NCBI GenBank assembly: GCA_041667115.1
Contig: JBAYFO010000011.1
Coordinates: 11,116 to 75,115, forward strand
DNA: 64,000 nt
Source of the DNA: UBA1563 sp041667115
GTDB lineage: Bacteria > Bacteroidota > Ignavibacteria > Ignavibacteriales > Ignavibacteriaceae
Direction of reading: 5' to 3'
A program made the translations under genes and the position numbers. Below the pieces are notes generated by a model. That model ran no database searches. It was not told where the DNA came from and was given only the letters and a program-made list of their open reading frames with translations. This document shows positions 1 to 9,005 of the stretch, one piece after another. Each line of letters begins with the position of its first letter. Position 1 is the stretch's first letter.

Positions 1-1002
1 GACCGGTTCGGAAGAAGAAAACCACTGCTCTGGGGATTAACAATTTATTTGTTGGCATCGATCGGCTGCATTTTTGCTCCAACAATTTATTGGCTTATCG
101 GTTTACGATTTTTGATGGCGCTCGGAGCTTGTTCAGGGATGGTTACAAGCCGTGCGGTTGTCCGCGATCTTTTCCCGGTACACGAAATTGCAAAAGTTTT
201 TTCGATGCTTACACTGGTTATGGGGATAGCACCAATCATCGCTCCGACCATCGGAGGAATTATTGTAACTTTACTCGGATGGCGTTATATTTTTGTAATG
301 CTAACGCTTATAGCAGCATTTATTCTTTTCACCGTTTATAAATATCTTCCTGAAAGCAGAGGGAAAGATCATTCGGTATCTCTCCACCCCGTAAAGATTT
401 TAGAAGGATATTTACTTTTATTTAAGAACAAAACTTTTCTGGTTTTTGCTATCGCCAGCGGATGCGCGTCCGCTTCATTGTTTTCATATATATCAGCATC
501 GCCTTTTGTTTACATGGATTTATTCGGGATCAGGGAGTCGGTATTTGGATGGATTTACGGATTGAATGCATTTGCCTTGATTTCTGCGAGTCAATTCAAC
601 CGCTTTTGGCTCGATAAACAAAGCAGCCGTCAAATTACCGTAAGAACCCTGTCACTTCAACTTTTATCGGCAGTCTTTTTAATTATTTCGCTCACTGCCG
701 GATTGTTTTATATTTTCATAATGGTCTTGGTTTTTATTTATTTGTTCTGGCTCGGTTTCTTGAACCCGAACACCAATGCTCTTGCGCTGGAACCGTTTTC
801 AAAAAATGCCGGAAGTGCATCCGCCTTGCTTGGAAGTTTTCAAATGGTTTTCGGAGCAACTGCCTCGGCGCTCGTAAGTATTTTTTTCAATGGAACCGCA
901 ATGCCGATGGCGGTGTTAATGGTAGCTTTTTCTCTCATCGGATTGATAGCGGTAGTAACTTATAGAGATACTGTTGTTAATCCCGTGGAAGCGGTACTAT
1001 AA
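1..1002 (+). CDS. MFS drug-resistance transporter, Bcr/CflA type, 5' end outside the window
   Basis: The frame is open from base 1, so the gene starts upstream; 333 residues are present where the family usually has about 400. The first residues, DRFGRRKP, are the MFS motif A found between transmembrane helices 2 and 3, so only the first two helices are missing. At least nine further hydrophobic segments follow, including a proline- and glycine-rich stretch (GIAPIIAPTIGG) typical of antiporter motif C in proton-driven drug exporters. The resemblance is to Bcr/CflA exporters of the inner membrane. An internal ATG at base 49 is not the true start. The substrate cannot be read from the sequence. 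Confidence 0.85.
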   Translation, partial: DRFGRRKPLLWGLTIYLLASIGCIFAPTIYWLIGLRFLMALGACSGMVTSRAVVRDLFPVHEIAKVFSMLTLVMGIAPIIAPTIGGIIVTLLGWRYIFVMLTLIAAFILFTVYKYLPESRGKDHSVSLHPVKILEGYLLLFKNKTFLVFAIASGCASASLFSYISASPFVYMDLFGIRESVFGWIYGLNAFALISASQFNRFWLDKQSSRQITVRTLSLQLLSAVFLIISLTAGLFYIFIMVLVFIYLFWLGFLNPNTNALALEPFSKNAGSASALLGSFQMVFGATASALVSIFFNGTAMPMAVLMVAFSLIGLIAVVTYRDTVVNPVEAVL

Positions 1003-1056
1003 CTTATTTATTACTTTAAAGATAAAAACTTTATTCAATATTTTAATGGAAGTTTT

Positions 1057-1767
1057 ATGAGCAAAGACAAACGCTGGGCAATAGCACAGGAATATGAAAA
1101 AGAATGGTGGGATAAAAGAAGTGATTCGGTAGATTTTGAGTTTTACAAGAACTTTGCCGGAGAGTTATTGGAATTTGGAAAAGAGTATCTTAAAATCACT
1201 GATGAAACTGTTATTTTAGAAGTTGGGAGCGGTGCGGGAGGGATAGTAACATATTTAACAGAGAGTAAAAATAGATACGCGATTGATCCACTTGAAAATT
1301 TTTATGCAACCGTACCAAAGTTTGTGAACCAACGAGATCAACAAATAAAATATCTTACAGCAAAAGGGGAAGATTTACCGTTCGAGGATAAAATGTTTGA
1401 TCTGATCATTATGGATAATGTATTAGATCATTGCGATAATCCCGTGAAGGTTATGGCAGAAGTGACAAGAGTGATAAAAGATAAAGGGACAATTTATTTC
1501 AAACAAAACACCTATCATGCTTGGGGACAGATGGTGAGATACTTAATGGAAAGAGTTCAGATTGATAAAGGGCATCCCTTTACTTTTTCAAAAAATGATT
1601 TGTTTCGAATACTTAGTTTGAATGAATTAAAACTGATAAAAACTCAAAGAGTAGGATACTACCCGACCTGGAAAAAAGAATTCATGTCCCGAGGTTTTAA
1701 AAATAAAATGAAAGCGATTTTGTTTGCCACTAGAGATAAAATTACATATCTCTTGCAAAAAGTTTAA
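1057..1767 (+). CDS. class I SAM-dependent methyltransferase
   Basis: A 236-residue protein with a Rossmann-type SAM-binding core. Motif I is at residues 52-61 (VILEVGSGAG), and the post-II/motif IV strand IIMDNVLDH lies near residue 115-123, the usual layout of the Methyltransf_11 family. There is no signal peptide, so it is probably cytosolic. It lies 54 bases after the MFS gene on the same strand, with a GGAAG ribosome site ahead of the ATG. The acceptor substrate is unknown; small-molecule or lipid methylation is as likely as any other role. Confidence 0.75.
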   Translation: MSKDKRWAIAQEYEKEWWDKRSDSVDFEFYKNFAGELLEFGKEYLKITDETVILEVGSGAGGIVTYLTESKNRYAIDPLENFYATVPKFVNQRDQQIKYLTAKGEDLPFEDKMFDLIIMDNVLDHCDNPVKVMAEVTRVIKDKGTIYFKQNTYHAWGQMVRYLMERVQIDKGHPFTFSKNDLFRILSLNELKLIKTQRVGYYPTWKKEFMSRGFKNKMKAILFATRDKITYLLQKV

Positions 1768-1852
1768 TCCACATTCAATTTCCAACCGCCAGGTATTTGA
1801 TATTAGTCTTGCTTACATCTTTTCAAAGTAACTTGAAGAGAGTACTGCTAAT

Positions 1853-3115
1853 TTAGTAGTACAGATAATATTTTGAAGAAAGCTTTCGAAAAGCTTCTAC
1901 GTCTTTCATTAAATAAGACCGCACATCTTCGTACTTCATTCGTTTCGTAAAAAGTTCTCTAATCTTTGAGGTGCCGCAGACCTTATCAAACATTTTTAAG
2001 CGTGAAGTATCGCATCCGGTAAATGGATTTTTATCCGGATACATTTCGTTGTGTACTTCCATAAACAAAAATTGCAAACTCATCAAATTCACTTTTGAAT
2101 AATCCGTTATGTGCAACTGTACACCGTGAAGTGTTGTATCTTTTTGTTTTCCGTAATAAGGTCTAAATGAAGTCGGGCGGAAAACGATTCCTTCTAAATC
2201 AAGTGCATTCATTTTTTTTGCGAGTTGTTCACCGTCTATCCATTCCGCTGCATAGGTTTGGAAGGGGATAGTATAGCCAATACCGATTGAAATATATCCT
2301 AGCTCGCCTAAAATTCCGGTCGCGACGTAATACTCTGGCGTTTCGCAGTAAGGAATATGTGGTGAAGATGGAACCCATTCTAAGCCGGTTGCGGCAAAAT
2401 TCATTTTTCTTTTCCATCCTTGCATCGGGATAACGGTGAGGTTGCATTTATTTTTTTCATTCCGAAGGGAATCTTTATGTAGCATTCCTTCTTCATTAAT
2501 CATCGTTGCAAATTCTCCGAGCGTTAATCCATGCACGTAAGGAATCTTATATTGACTGACGAACGAAACAAAACCATCTTCAACAAGATTGCCTTCAACT
2601 TTGATTCCGCCTAAAGGATTCGGACGGTCGAGCACAACGAACGGAATATTATTTTCAGCGGCAGCTTCCATAGCCAGCCCAAGTGTACTGATAAAGGTGT
2701 ATGAACGGCAGCCGATATCCTGAATATCAAAGACAAGTACATCGATATCGTTTAACATTTCGGGAGTTGGCTTTTTCGTTTTGCCATAAATGGAATAGAC
2801 GGGAAGATTGGTTTTTGAATCAGTATAAAAATCTATTTCTGTTCCTGCGGAAAAGTCGCCGCGCACACCATGCTCGGGTCCGTAAAGTGCTGTCAATTTA
2901 CATTCCTTCGATTCGAACAAAATATCAATTGTAGATTTTAGATTCTGATCTACTCCGGTTGGATTTGTAATTAATCCTACCCGCTTTCCTTTAAGTACAT
3001 CAAAATTTCTTTCTTTTAGAACATCAATCCCAAGTTTTACTTGAGGTTGAGTAAGTAGAAGTTTTGAAGAAAAAAGAAAAAGCAAGGTAAATAAAACAAT
3101 GTTAGATTTTTTCAT
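1853..3115 (-). CDS. DUF1343 / NamZ-like exo-beta-N-acetylmuramidase (copy 1)
   Basis: A 420-residue protein with an N-terminal hydrophobic signal segment (residues about 1-22), so it is exported. The body carries hallmarks of the DUF1343 family, whose characterised member NamZ removes terminal MurNAc from peptidoglycan fragments: GPEHGVRG near residue 80, FDIQDIG near residue 130 and DRPNPLGG near residue 163. It is the last gene of a minus-strand run after the cyclodeaminase, with a 42-base gap made mostly of short repeats. A second member of the family is at 45340-46581. A role in peptidoglycan recycling is inferred from the family only. Confidence 0.85.
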   Translation of the reverse strand: MKKSNIVLFTLLFLFSSKLLLTQPQVKLGIDVLKERNFDVLKGKRVGLITNPTGVDQNLKSTIDILFESKECKLTALYGPEHGVRGDFSAGTEIDFYTDSKTNLPVYSIYGKTKKPTPEMLNDIDVLVFDIQDIGCRSYTFISTLGLAMEAAAENNIPFVVLDRPNPLGGIKVEGNLVEDGFVSFVSQYKIPYVHGLTLGEFATMINEEGMLHKDSLRNEKNKCNLTVIPMQGWKRKMNFAATGLEWVPSSPHIPYCETPEYYVATGILGELGYISIGIGYTIPFQTYAAEWIDGEQLAKKMNALDLEGIVFRPTSFRPYYGKQKDTTLHGVQLHITDYSKVNLMSLQFLFMEVHNEMYPDKNPFTGCDTSRLKMFDKVCGTSKIRELFTKRMKYEDVRSYLMKDVEAFRKLSSKYYLYY

Positions 3116-3126
3116 ATTGGCAATCC

Positions 3127-3161
3127 TAATTCCTAATTCGTAATTCCTAATTCCTAATTAA
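3127..3161. repeat. 7-bp tandem microrepeat
   Basis: Five consecutive 7-base units based on TAATTCC fill the gap between the cyclodeaminase and NamZ genes; the last, degenerate unit overlaps the cyclodeaminase stop codon. This is slippage-prone AT-rich DNA with no evident function. Confidence 0.8.
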
Positions 3162-3790
3162 TTTCCCCTCATCTTTTTGATAATGGAAGCAATTATATAA
3201 TCGGTTCTCTCTTTCATTTCATTATAATTAATTTCTTCGCGGATGAGAATTTCGTTGGCAATGGTTTGGTTTGTAAGTGAAGCACAATTTATCGCGATGT
3301 TTAGGAAAGCGCCTTCAATAGCCGTCTTTATAAGTGAAACAGCAACGCCTGCATCGGATAAAGAATTTTGATTCCCTTTTTCAATGATCGTTTCAAGTAA
3401 GGGGAGCATTTCCATTCCGGTCGCAAGTACTTTAGAAGGAACCGATGCAGCCTCAATGGTAGCTTCTTCGATAGCAGCAGCGCGTTCGGTCTTTTGCAGA
3501 TCGGTTTCTTTCGGCATCTTAAACGCAAGCATAACTTTATCGAAGGCTGCATTATCTTCTTGCGCAAGCTGGAGAAAATTGTTTTTGAATAAACCAAGTT
3601 TATTTTTTATGATGGTGAGTTCATTTTCAACATCGGCATACTTCTTTTTCCCGATGGTTAAATTACAAACCATTGTTCCAAGTGATGATGCAAGTACACC
3701 ACACAACGCAGCAACATTTCCACCTCCCGGCGTAGGGGAGTTGGATGAAAGTTCTTCCAAGTAATTCCCAACTGTTTTATTTAAGTCCAT
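3158..3790 (-). CDS. fchA: formimidoyltetrahydrofolate cyclodeaminase
   Basis: A 210-residue protein matching the stand-alone cyclodeaminase family (FTCD C-terminal domain, all helical). It converts 5-formimidoyl-THF to 5,10-methenyl-THF with release of ammonia. The family signature SPTPGGGNVAALCG is near residues 17-30, followed by a long helical body. It lies 47 bases downstream of the formimidoyltransferase gene, so the two enzymes that are fused in animals are separate neighbours here. The cytosolic product enters one-carbon metabolism, matching glyA and gcvP elsewhere in the window. Confidence 0.88.
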   Translation of the reverse strand: MDLNKTVGNYLEELSSNSPTPGGGNVAALCGVLASSLGTMVCNLTIGKKKYADVENELTIIKNKLGLFKNNFLQLAQEDNAAFDKVMLAFKMPKETDLQKTERAAAIEEATIEAASVPSKVLATGMEMLPLLETIIEKGNQNSLSDAGVAVSLIKTAIEGAFLNIAINCASLTNQTIANEILIREEINYNEMKERTDYIIASIIKKMRGN

Positions 3791-3837
3791 TTTAATTCCT
3801 TAAAATTATTTTACTAAAACCTGTTAACCAACAATTA

Positions 3838-4854
3838 TCAAATCATATAGTCAATTATTTTTTCTTTTGAATTAAAATTATTCAACGCACTCAATCCTAA
3901 TTTTTCTATTGCGAGATTTACGAGTTCATTTTCATTTAGAGATTTTCCATCAGCATAAAATTTACCGGTTTGTAAAACCGCATCAAGTGGAACAAGCCCA
4001 ACGATCTCGCTCCCTTCAACCTCAACACCCAAACGCTCCGCCTCTTTCTTTACTTCTTCAAAAGCTAAATGCATCGGAGTTATTGTATAGTTGGTGAGAT
4101 TAATGGAAACCTGCGTGAGGTTATATTTCTCCAAACTTACACCCATCCCTTTGAAACATTTTAAACGCCCCGGTTCTTTTATTGTCTTCCCGTCAATTTT
4201 TAGTACTGTTCCGTTATCATCTCGTTTAGGTCCGCCGGATTCGCGCAAAATTTCAGCGATCTCTTTCGCGAATTTTACATCTGTGGATTTGATGTTAACA
4301 TTATAAGCGATAAGAAAAAAACGGGCGCCGGTTACAATTGCGCCAAGCTGCGGATTAAAGTTATTGGTGCCAAAATCGGGAAACCATGCGGGGTCTTTTA
4401 ATTTTTCTTGCAATCCCTCATATTCACCTTTGCGGATGTCCGATAAATTTTTTCGTTCAGCTTTTCGTGCGGCGCTTTCGTACAAATAAACCGGAACATT
4501 TAATTCTTTTGAAATTTGTTCGCCATATTTTTCCGCAAGTTTAACGCACTCTTCGGTTGACACATTTTTTACAGGAATAAAGGGGACAACATCAATTGCA
4601 CCGAGACGCGGATGTTCTCCTTTGTGATGTCTCATATCAATATGCTTGGCAGCGGCTTTTGATGCGGCTATAGCTCCATTCACAATTCCTTCTTCATCTC
4701 CAACCAATGTAACAACAACGCGGTTGTAATCTTTGTCAGGTTCAAGACTGAGCAGCTTTACATTTTCAATTGTAGTTAAAGCATTTTTTATTGCTTCAAA
4801 TGTTTCTGTGTTTGCACCTTCACTAAAATTGGGTACGCATTCTATAATTTTCAT
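3838..4854 (-). CDS. ftcD: glutamate formimidoyltransferase
   Basis: A 338-residue enzyme that moves the formimino group of N-formimidoyl-L-glutamate to tetrahydrofolate, the last step of histidine breakdown. Signatures include PNFSEGAN at residues 8-15, LGAIDVVPFIPV near residue 86, and GARFFLIAYNVN near residue 176. It starts 14 bases after hutI and precedes the cyclodeaminase, so the three enzymes acting one after another are co-transcribed. It is the single-domain bacterial form. Confidence 0.9.
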   Translation of the reverse strand: MKIIECVPNFSEGANTETFEAIKNALTTIENVKLLSLEPDKDYNRVVVTLVGDEEGIVNGAIAASKAAAKHIDMRHHKGEHPRLGAIDVVPFIPVKNVSTEECVKLAEKYGEQISKELNVPVYLYESAARKAERKNLSDIRKGEYEGLQEKLKDPAWFPDFGTNNFNPQLGAIVTGARFFLIAYNVNIKSTDVKFAKEIAEILRESGGPKRDDNGTVLKIDGKTIKEPGRLKCFKGMGVSLEKYNLTQVSINLTNYTITPMHLAFEEVKKEAERLGVEVEGSEIVGLVPLDAVLQTGKFYADGKSLNENELVNLAIEKLGLSALNNFNSKEKIIDYMI

Positions 4855-4868
4855 AAGAGAATTCTGTG

Positions 4869-6125
4869 TTAACTTTCTTGAAATTTATTTTGAAAAATTA
4901 TGCTACCGTTTTTAATTGTCATTTCATTTAGGTTCTGCCCGACATTATAAACGATGTTGGCGTAATCATTTGTATTAAAAACGGCAAGATCCGCTTTTTT
5001 GCCGACCTCCAAACTTCCAACTTCTTTACTAAGAGAAAGCGCATGCGCCGCATTAATGGTTACAGCGGAAATGGTTTCTTCAATTGACATCTTCATTTTT
5101 ATTGCGGCAAGACTCATAATAAAATTAAGTTGGGCAATGTTTGAAGAGCCGGGATTGTAATCTGTTGAAAGTGCAACGATAGCGCCGGTATCAATTAATT
5201 TTCTCGCAGGGGCATATTCGTAGTTTAAAAAGAAGGAAACTCCGGGAAGTAAAACTGCCACCGTATCTGATTGCGCAACTTTAGCAATATCTTCTTCTTT
5301 AATAACTTCAAGGTGGTCAATACTAACGGCGTGATGTTTCAATGCAATGTTAATTCCTCCGATCGTGTTGAATTGATCGGTATGTAATTTTAAGTTTAAT
5401 CCAAGAGCTTTTGCTCTCGAAAAAACAATGTCAATTTCATCAGCAGAAAAGGCAGTCGACTCACAGAATCCGTCGCAAAATTTTGCCAATTTATGTTCGG
5501 CGATGAAAGGCAACATTTTTTGATTAATCTCTTCGAGATATACATCGTGCAGATGTTCTGTTCCATTTGGAAAAGTATGCGCACCGAGAAAAGTTGGAAT
5601 AATCGTGATCGGAAAAATTTTCTGTAAATGTTGGATGACTTGAAGGAGTTTAATTTCATTCTCAAAATTCAGTCCGTAACCACTTTTAATTTCCAACGAA
5701 GTAATTCCCTGTGCAATAAAATATTTGATGCGGGGGGAGATGAGTTGCACTAATTCAATTAGGGAAGCGTTGCGGACAGCTGTGGCCGTAGTGTTGATAC
5801 CTCCACCAAGTTTTGCAATTTCTTCATAGGATGTTCCGGCAAGTTTTAAACGAAATTCGTTTGCACGCGAACCGGCAAAAGCAGTATGGGTGTGGCATTC
5901 AATTAATCCAGGTAGAACAATTTTATCTTTCACATCAATTATTTTGTAGCCGGACTCGTTTATAATTGAAGCGTTAGGGATTAAATCCTTAATTGTATCA
6001 TCTTCAAAAATTAACGAATGATTTTCGAGAACGGATATTTCCTGTAAGTCTTTTCCGCGTTTAAAATTTTTTCCGGTGGTTGCAACCGTAACAATTTGGG
6101 CGGGATTTTTAAGGAGTGTTCTCAT
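4869..6125 (-). CDS. hutI: imidazolonepropionase
   Basis: A 418-residue amidohydrolase that opens the ring of 4-imidazolone-5-propionate to give N-formimidoyl-L-glutamate. Metal and substrate residues are visible: HTHTAFAGSR near residue 79, KLHTDQFN near residue 247, IDHLE near residue 270, and STDYNPGSS near residue 320. The order hutI-ftcD-fchA follows the pathway order. Histidine ammonia-lyase (hutH) and urocanase (hutU) are not in this window and must be encoded elsewhere if the pathway is complete. The preceding lipoprotein gene ends 2 bases upstream. Confidence 0.93.
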   Translation of the reverse strand: MRTLLKNPAQIVTVATTGKNFKRGKDLQEISVLENHSLIFEDDTIKDLIPNASIINESGYKIIDVKDKIVLPGLIECHTHTAFAGSRANEFRLKLAGTSYEEIAKLGGGINTTATAVRNASLIELVQLISPRIKYFIAQGITSLEIKSGYGLNFENEIKLLQVIQHLQKIFPITIIPTFLGAHTFPNGTEHLHDVYLEEINQKMLPFIAEHKLAKFCDGFCESTAFSADEIDIVFSRAKALGLNLKLHTDQFNTIGGINIALKHHAVSIDHLEVIKEEDIAKVAQSDTVAVLLPGVSFFLNYEYAPARKLIDTGAIVALSTDYNPGSSNIAQLNFIMSLAAIKMKMSIEETISAVTINAAHALSLSKEVGSLEVGKKADLAVFNTNDYANIVYNVGQNLNEMTIKNGSIIFQNKFQES

Positions 6126-6127
6126 AC

Positions 6128-6658
6128 TTATTTTTGAATATTAATCGTGTCCGCAACAACCTGAGCAGGTGAAAATCCAAGTTGGCTTAATTTAAAAGCC
6201 ATATTGTTAGCGCCGGTAAGAGATTCATAATCACCTACTTTCACTTTATAAAGAGGGGGCTGGAACGCAATATAGATATCATTTTTATTTGTTTTAAAGT
6301 AAACATCAGAACGCATTTGTTGTGCTTGACTCAAATCGTCGGTTGCTAAAACCTGTACCCGATATCCCGGTTCTCTTACGGTAACTTTTTTTGAATTATC
6401 GACTTGAGGGTAATCCCACCACAAACTGTCGTTATTCATTTTTGATTCAACGTTTTTTGTTTCTTCATCTTTAATTTGAAGTTGGTATGGGGTAAAATCA
6501 AAATCTTCAACTAAAGTTAAAGCAGGTTTGTCCGCAACAGTCTTAACCTCGTCCGTTGCGTGCTTGTAACGATTATCAGTTGAATCAATTGATGACCCGC
6601 ATGAAGCAATTAACAATGCGGTCAACAGATAAATAATTATTGATGTAAATTTTCTCAT
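6128..6658 (-). CDS. SPOR-domain-like lipoprotein
   Basis: A 176-residue protein with a lipoprotein signal peptide: hydrophobic helix then LLIASC, with the lipidated cysteine at residue 20. The C-terminal third, from GYRVQVLATDD to the end, looks like a SPOR domain (about 75 residues, sequence YRVQV...YKVKVGDY), which in characterised proteins binds peptidoglycan stripped of stem peptides. It is the first gene of the minus-strand run leading into hutI. A physiological link with histidine breakdown is not obvious; co-transcription may be incidental. Confidence 0.7.
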   Translation of the reverse strand: MRKFTSIIIYLLTALLIASCGSSIDSTDNRYKHATDEVKTVADKPALTLVEDFDFTPYQLQIKDEETKNVESKMNNDSLWWDYPQVDNSKKVTVREPGYRVQVLATDDLSQAQQMRSDVYFKTNKNDIYIAFQPPLYKVKVGDYESLTGANNMAFKLSQLGFSPAQVVADTINIQK

Positions 6659-6904
6659 AAACTTTCTTAATAAGATAAAGAAATATAAAAATAATTCTTC
6701 GGAAGATAATATTTTAAAATTAGACAGCTATACATAAAATATGATTTCAGCCGGTAAATTTCTCTGCTGCGTGGATTTTCCAGCTAACCAATATGTGTGC
6801 GACACCCAAGATGCTGCGTGAGACTATCAATTGTGCAACTGCCATTCTCAATCCGGGGTTCATCAGCAAAAATACGTTGTTTAGGAAAAAATCTTAGAAT
6901 TAGT

Positions 6905-6912
6905 TATTTTTG
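6905..6912 (+). promoter_or_regulatory. candidate Bacteroidota -7 box for glgA
   Basis: TATTTTTG matches the TAnnTTTG -7 element used by the Bacteroidota housekeeping sigma factor, with a TTTAG -33-like stretch about 20 bases upstream and the glgA ATG 23 bases downstream. The same TTATTTTTGCACTA block occurs again at 28990-29003 ahead of the deaminase gene. This is pattern matching only. Confidence 0.4.
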
Positions 6913-6935
6913 CACTACATAAAACGCAGGATCCA

Positions 6936-8429
6936 ATGACATCTTCAAAAAGATTAAAAATTCTTTTCGTAACTTCAGAACTTTTTCCTTTCATGAAAAC
7001 CGGTGGGTTAGCTGATGTTTCGGCTGCTCTCCCTCAAATGCTTACCGAATTAGGGCATGAAGTAAGAATATTAGTTCCCAAATATGGGGCTATAGACAGT
7101 AGAAAGTACAAAATCCACGAAGTTGTAAGGTTAAAAGATATCACAGTAAAAATTGGCGATAAGGATGTTGTCTTTTCACTCCGCTCTTCATTTTTACCTT
7201 CACAACGTGTTCGTGTGCAAATCTATTTTTTAGATAATCAAGAATATTTTGGAAGCAGAAAAAGCCTTTACACCGATCCGATATCGGGGGCAGATTATAA
7301 AGATAACGATGAGCGCTTTATTTTATTAGCGAAGTCGGTCTTTCAATTGGTCACTCTATTGGGATGGGTTCCGGATATTATTCATAGTAACGATTGGCAA
7401 TGTGGATTGATTCCCGCTTACCATAAAAATGTTTATGGCTCGGAAGCTCCGTTCGACTCAATAAAGAACATTTTTACTATCCATAATTTATTTTATCAGG
7501 GCGTTTTTCCTGCATCAACTTTTGCTAAAACAGAATTGCCGAAAACAATGGATAACGATAAAAATTCTTTAATTAACGGAGAATTTAATTTCCTCAAAAA
7601 CGGTATTCTTTATGCCGACTATGTTACCACAGTTAGTGAGGGCTATGCAAAAGAGATTGTCTCGAGAAAAGAAGTCGGATTGGATTTACAACCTTGTTTA
7701 GCAAAAAGAAAAAATACACTTAGCGGAATTGTAAATGGTATTGATACTACTGTTTGGAATCCGCAAACCGATAAATTTATTCCCCATAAATTTTCTTTTG
7801 AAACGATAGGGAAGAAACTTGATAATAAGAAAATTTTAGTTGAACGTTTCGGACTTCCGTTTGATGAGAAAACTCCGGTGATAGGAATTATTTCCCGGTT
7901 GAACGATACAAAAGGAATGGACCTGGTTATTGATGCGTTTGAAGAATTAATGAAAATGAAAATTCAGGTTGTACTGCTTGGAGCAGGAGACAGAAAATTT
8001 CAAACTGCATTCGAAAAATTAACGAAAAAGCATTCAGATAAATTTGCTTCGTATCTTGGATTTAATGATGATTTAGCCCACTTAATTGAAGCAGGTTCCG
8101 ATATGCTGCTCATGCCATCGCAGTTTGAACCGTGTGGATTGAATCAAATGTACAGTTTGGTTTACGGAACGATTCCGATTGTTCGGGAGACTGGTGGTTT
8201 GGGCGATACGGTTACTGCTTTTGATGAGAAGACCGGAGAAGGAAACGGATTTGTTTTCCAGAAATATGATTCCGCGGTTTTACTCAAAGAAGTGAAAAAA
8301 GCGGTGAAACTTTTCGATGAAAAGAATTTGTGGCTTAAGATAATTAAAAACGGAATGAAATCTGATTTCAGTTGGAAATCTTCTGCTAAAAAATATATTG
8401 ATTTATATAAAACGGTACTCTCAATCTAA
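6936..8429 (+). CDS. glgA: glycogen synthase (ADP-glucose type, GT5)
   Basis: A 497-residue GT-B glycosyltransferase. The N-terminal ADP-glucose-binding motif K-T-G-G-L is at residues 21-25, and the C-terminal nucleotide-sugar site includes PSQFEPCGLNQ and the ETGGLGDTV loop near residue 425-435. It extends alpha-1,4-glucan chains in the cytosol. Start ATG 6936 gives the motif its usual distance from the N-terminus. It is followed 3 bases later by a HAD phosphatase and then by a DUF4270-like lipoprotein, an arrangement familiar from Bacteroidota. Confidence 0.93.
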   Translation: MTSSKRLKILFVTSELFPFMKTGGLADVSAALPQMLTELGHEVRILVPKYGAIDSRKYKIHEVVRLKDITVKIGDKDVVFSLRSSFLPSQRVRVQIYFLDNQEYFGSRKSLYTDPISGADYKDNDERFILLAKSVFQLVTLLGWVPDIIHSNDWQCGLIPAYHKNVYGSEAPFDSIKNIFTIHNLFYQGVFPASTFAKTELPKTMDNDKNSLINGEFNFLKNGILYADYVTTVSEGYAKEIVSRKEVGLDLQPCLAKRKNTLSGIVNGIDTTVWNPQTDKFIPHKFSFETIGKKLDNKKILVERFGLPFDEKTPVIGIISRLNDTKGMDLVIDAFEELMKMKIQVVLLGAGDRKFQTAFEKLTKKHSDKFASYLGFNDDLAHLIEAGSDMLLMPSQFEPCGLNQMYSLVYGTIPIVRETGGLGDTVTAFDEKTGEGNGFVFQKYDSAVLLKEVKKAVKLFDEKNLWLKIIKNGMKSDFSWKSSAKKYIDLYKTVLSI

Positions 8430-8432
8430 AAT

Positions 8433-9005
8433 ATGAACATTGCCGTTTTTCTTGATCGAGATGGAACCCTTAACGAAGATCCGGGCTATTTAGATGACCC
8501 ATCTAAGGTAAAACTTTTTAATGATGTTGGTGAAGCATTAGCAATTTTAAAAAATGAATTTCATTTTAAACTTATTGTTGTGTCTAACCAATCCGGGATT
8601 GCCCGCGGAATTATTACCGAAGAAGCTTTAGCTGCTGTAAATGCTAAGATCAATGGATTGCTTCTTCCTTTTAATGTGCAGATAGATAAGTTTTATTCTT
8701 GTCCTTCTCATCCTGATTTTTCTTCAACGGAAGATTGCAATTGTAGAAAACCTTCCCCCAAAATGGTCTTTGATGCTGCCGAGGAATTTTCAATTGATCT
8801 TACAAAATCCTATTTCATAGGCGATTCAAAAACCGATATTGAATGTGCTATGAATGCCGGGGTGAAATCTATTCTTGTTAAAACCGGTTATGGCAAGGAA
8901 CATCTTTCTCTCTTGTTTCAAGAAAAGAAAATCCCCAACTTTGCTGCCGAAAATTTCCGGGAAGCTGTAGACTTCCTCATTCACGATTATAATGGAGATA
9001 TTTAG
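8433..9005 (+). CDS. HAD-family phosphatase, GmhB/HisB-N type
   Basis: A 190-residue protein with the HAD catalytic motif DRDGTLN (nucleophile D8, acid D10), motif II in VVSNQSGIARG and motif III/IV GDSKTDIECAMNAG. The zinc-binding loop cysteines CPSHPDF...DCNCRKPSP are characteristic of D-glycero-D-manno-heptose-1,7-bisphosphate phosphatase (GmhB) and its histidinol-phosphatase relatives. A role in LPS heptose synthesis is the best family-based guess. It is tightly packed between glgA and the next gene. Confidence 0.8.
   Translation: MNIAVFLDRDGTLNEDPGYLDDPSKVKLFNDVGEALAILKNEFHFKLIVVSNQSGIARGIITEEALAAVNAKINGLLLPFNVQIDKFYSCPSHPDFSSTEDCNCRKPSPKMVFDAAEEFSIDLTKSYFIGDSKTDIECAMNAGVKSILVKTGYGKEHLSLLFQEKKIPNFAAENFREAVDFLIHDYNGDI

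Noticed and set aside
3384..3764. 126-codon ORF opposite the cyclodeaminase gene
   Set aside because: It is a shadow of the well-supported minus-strand gene, with no homology or ribosome site.
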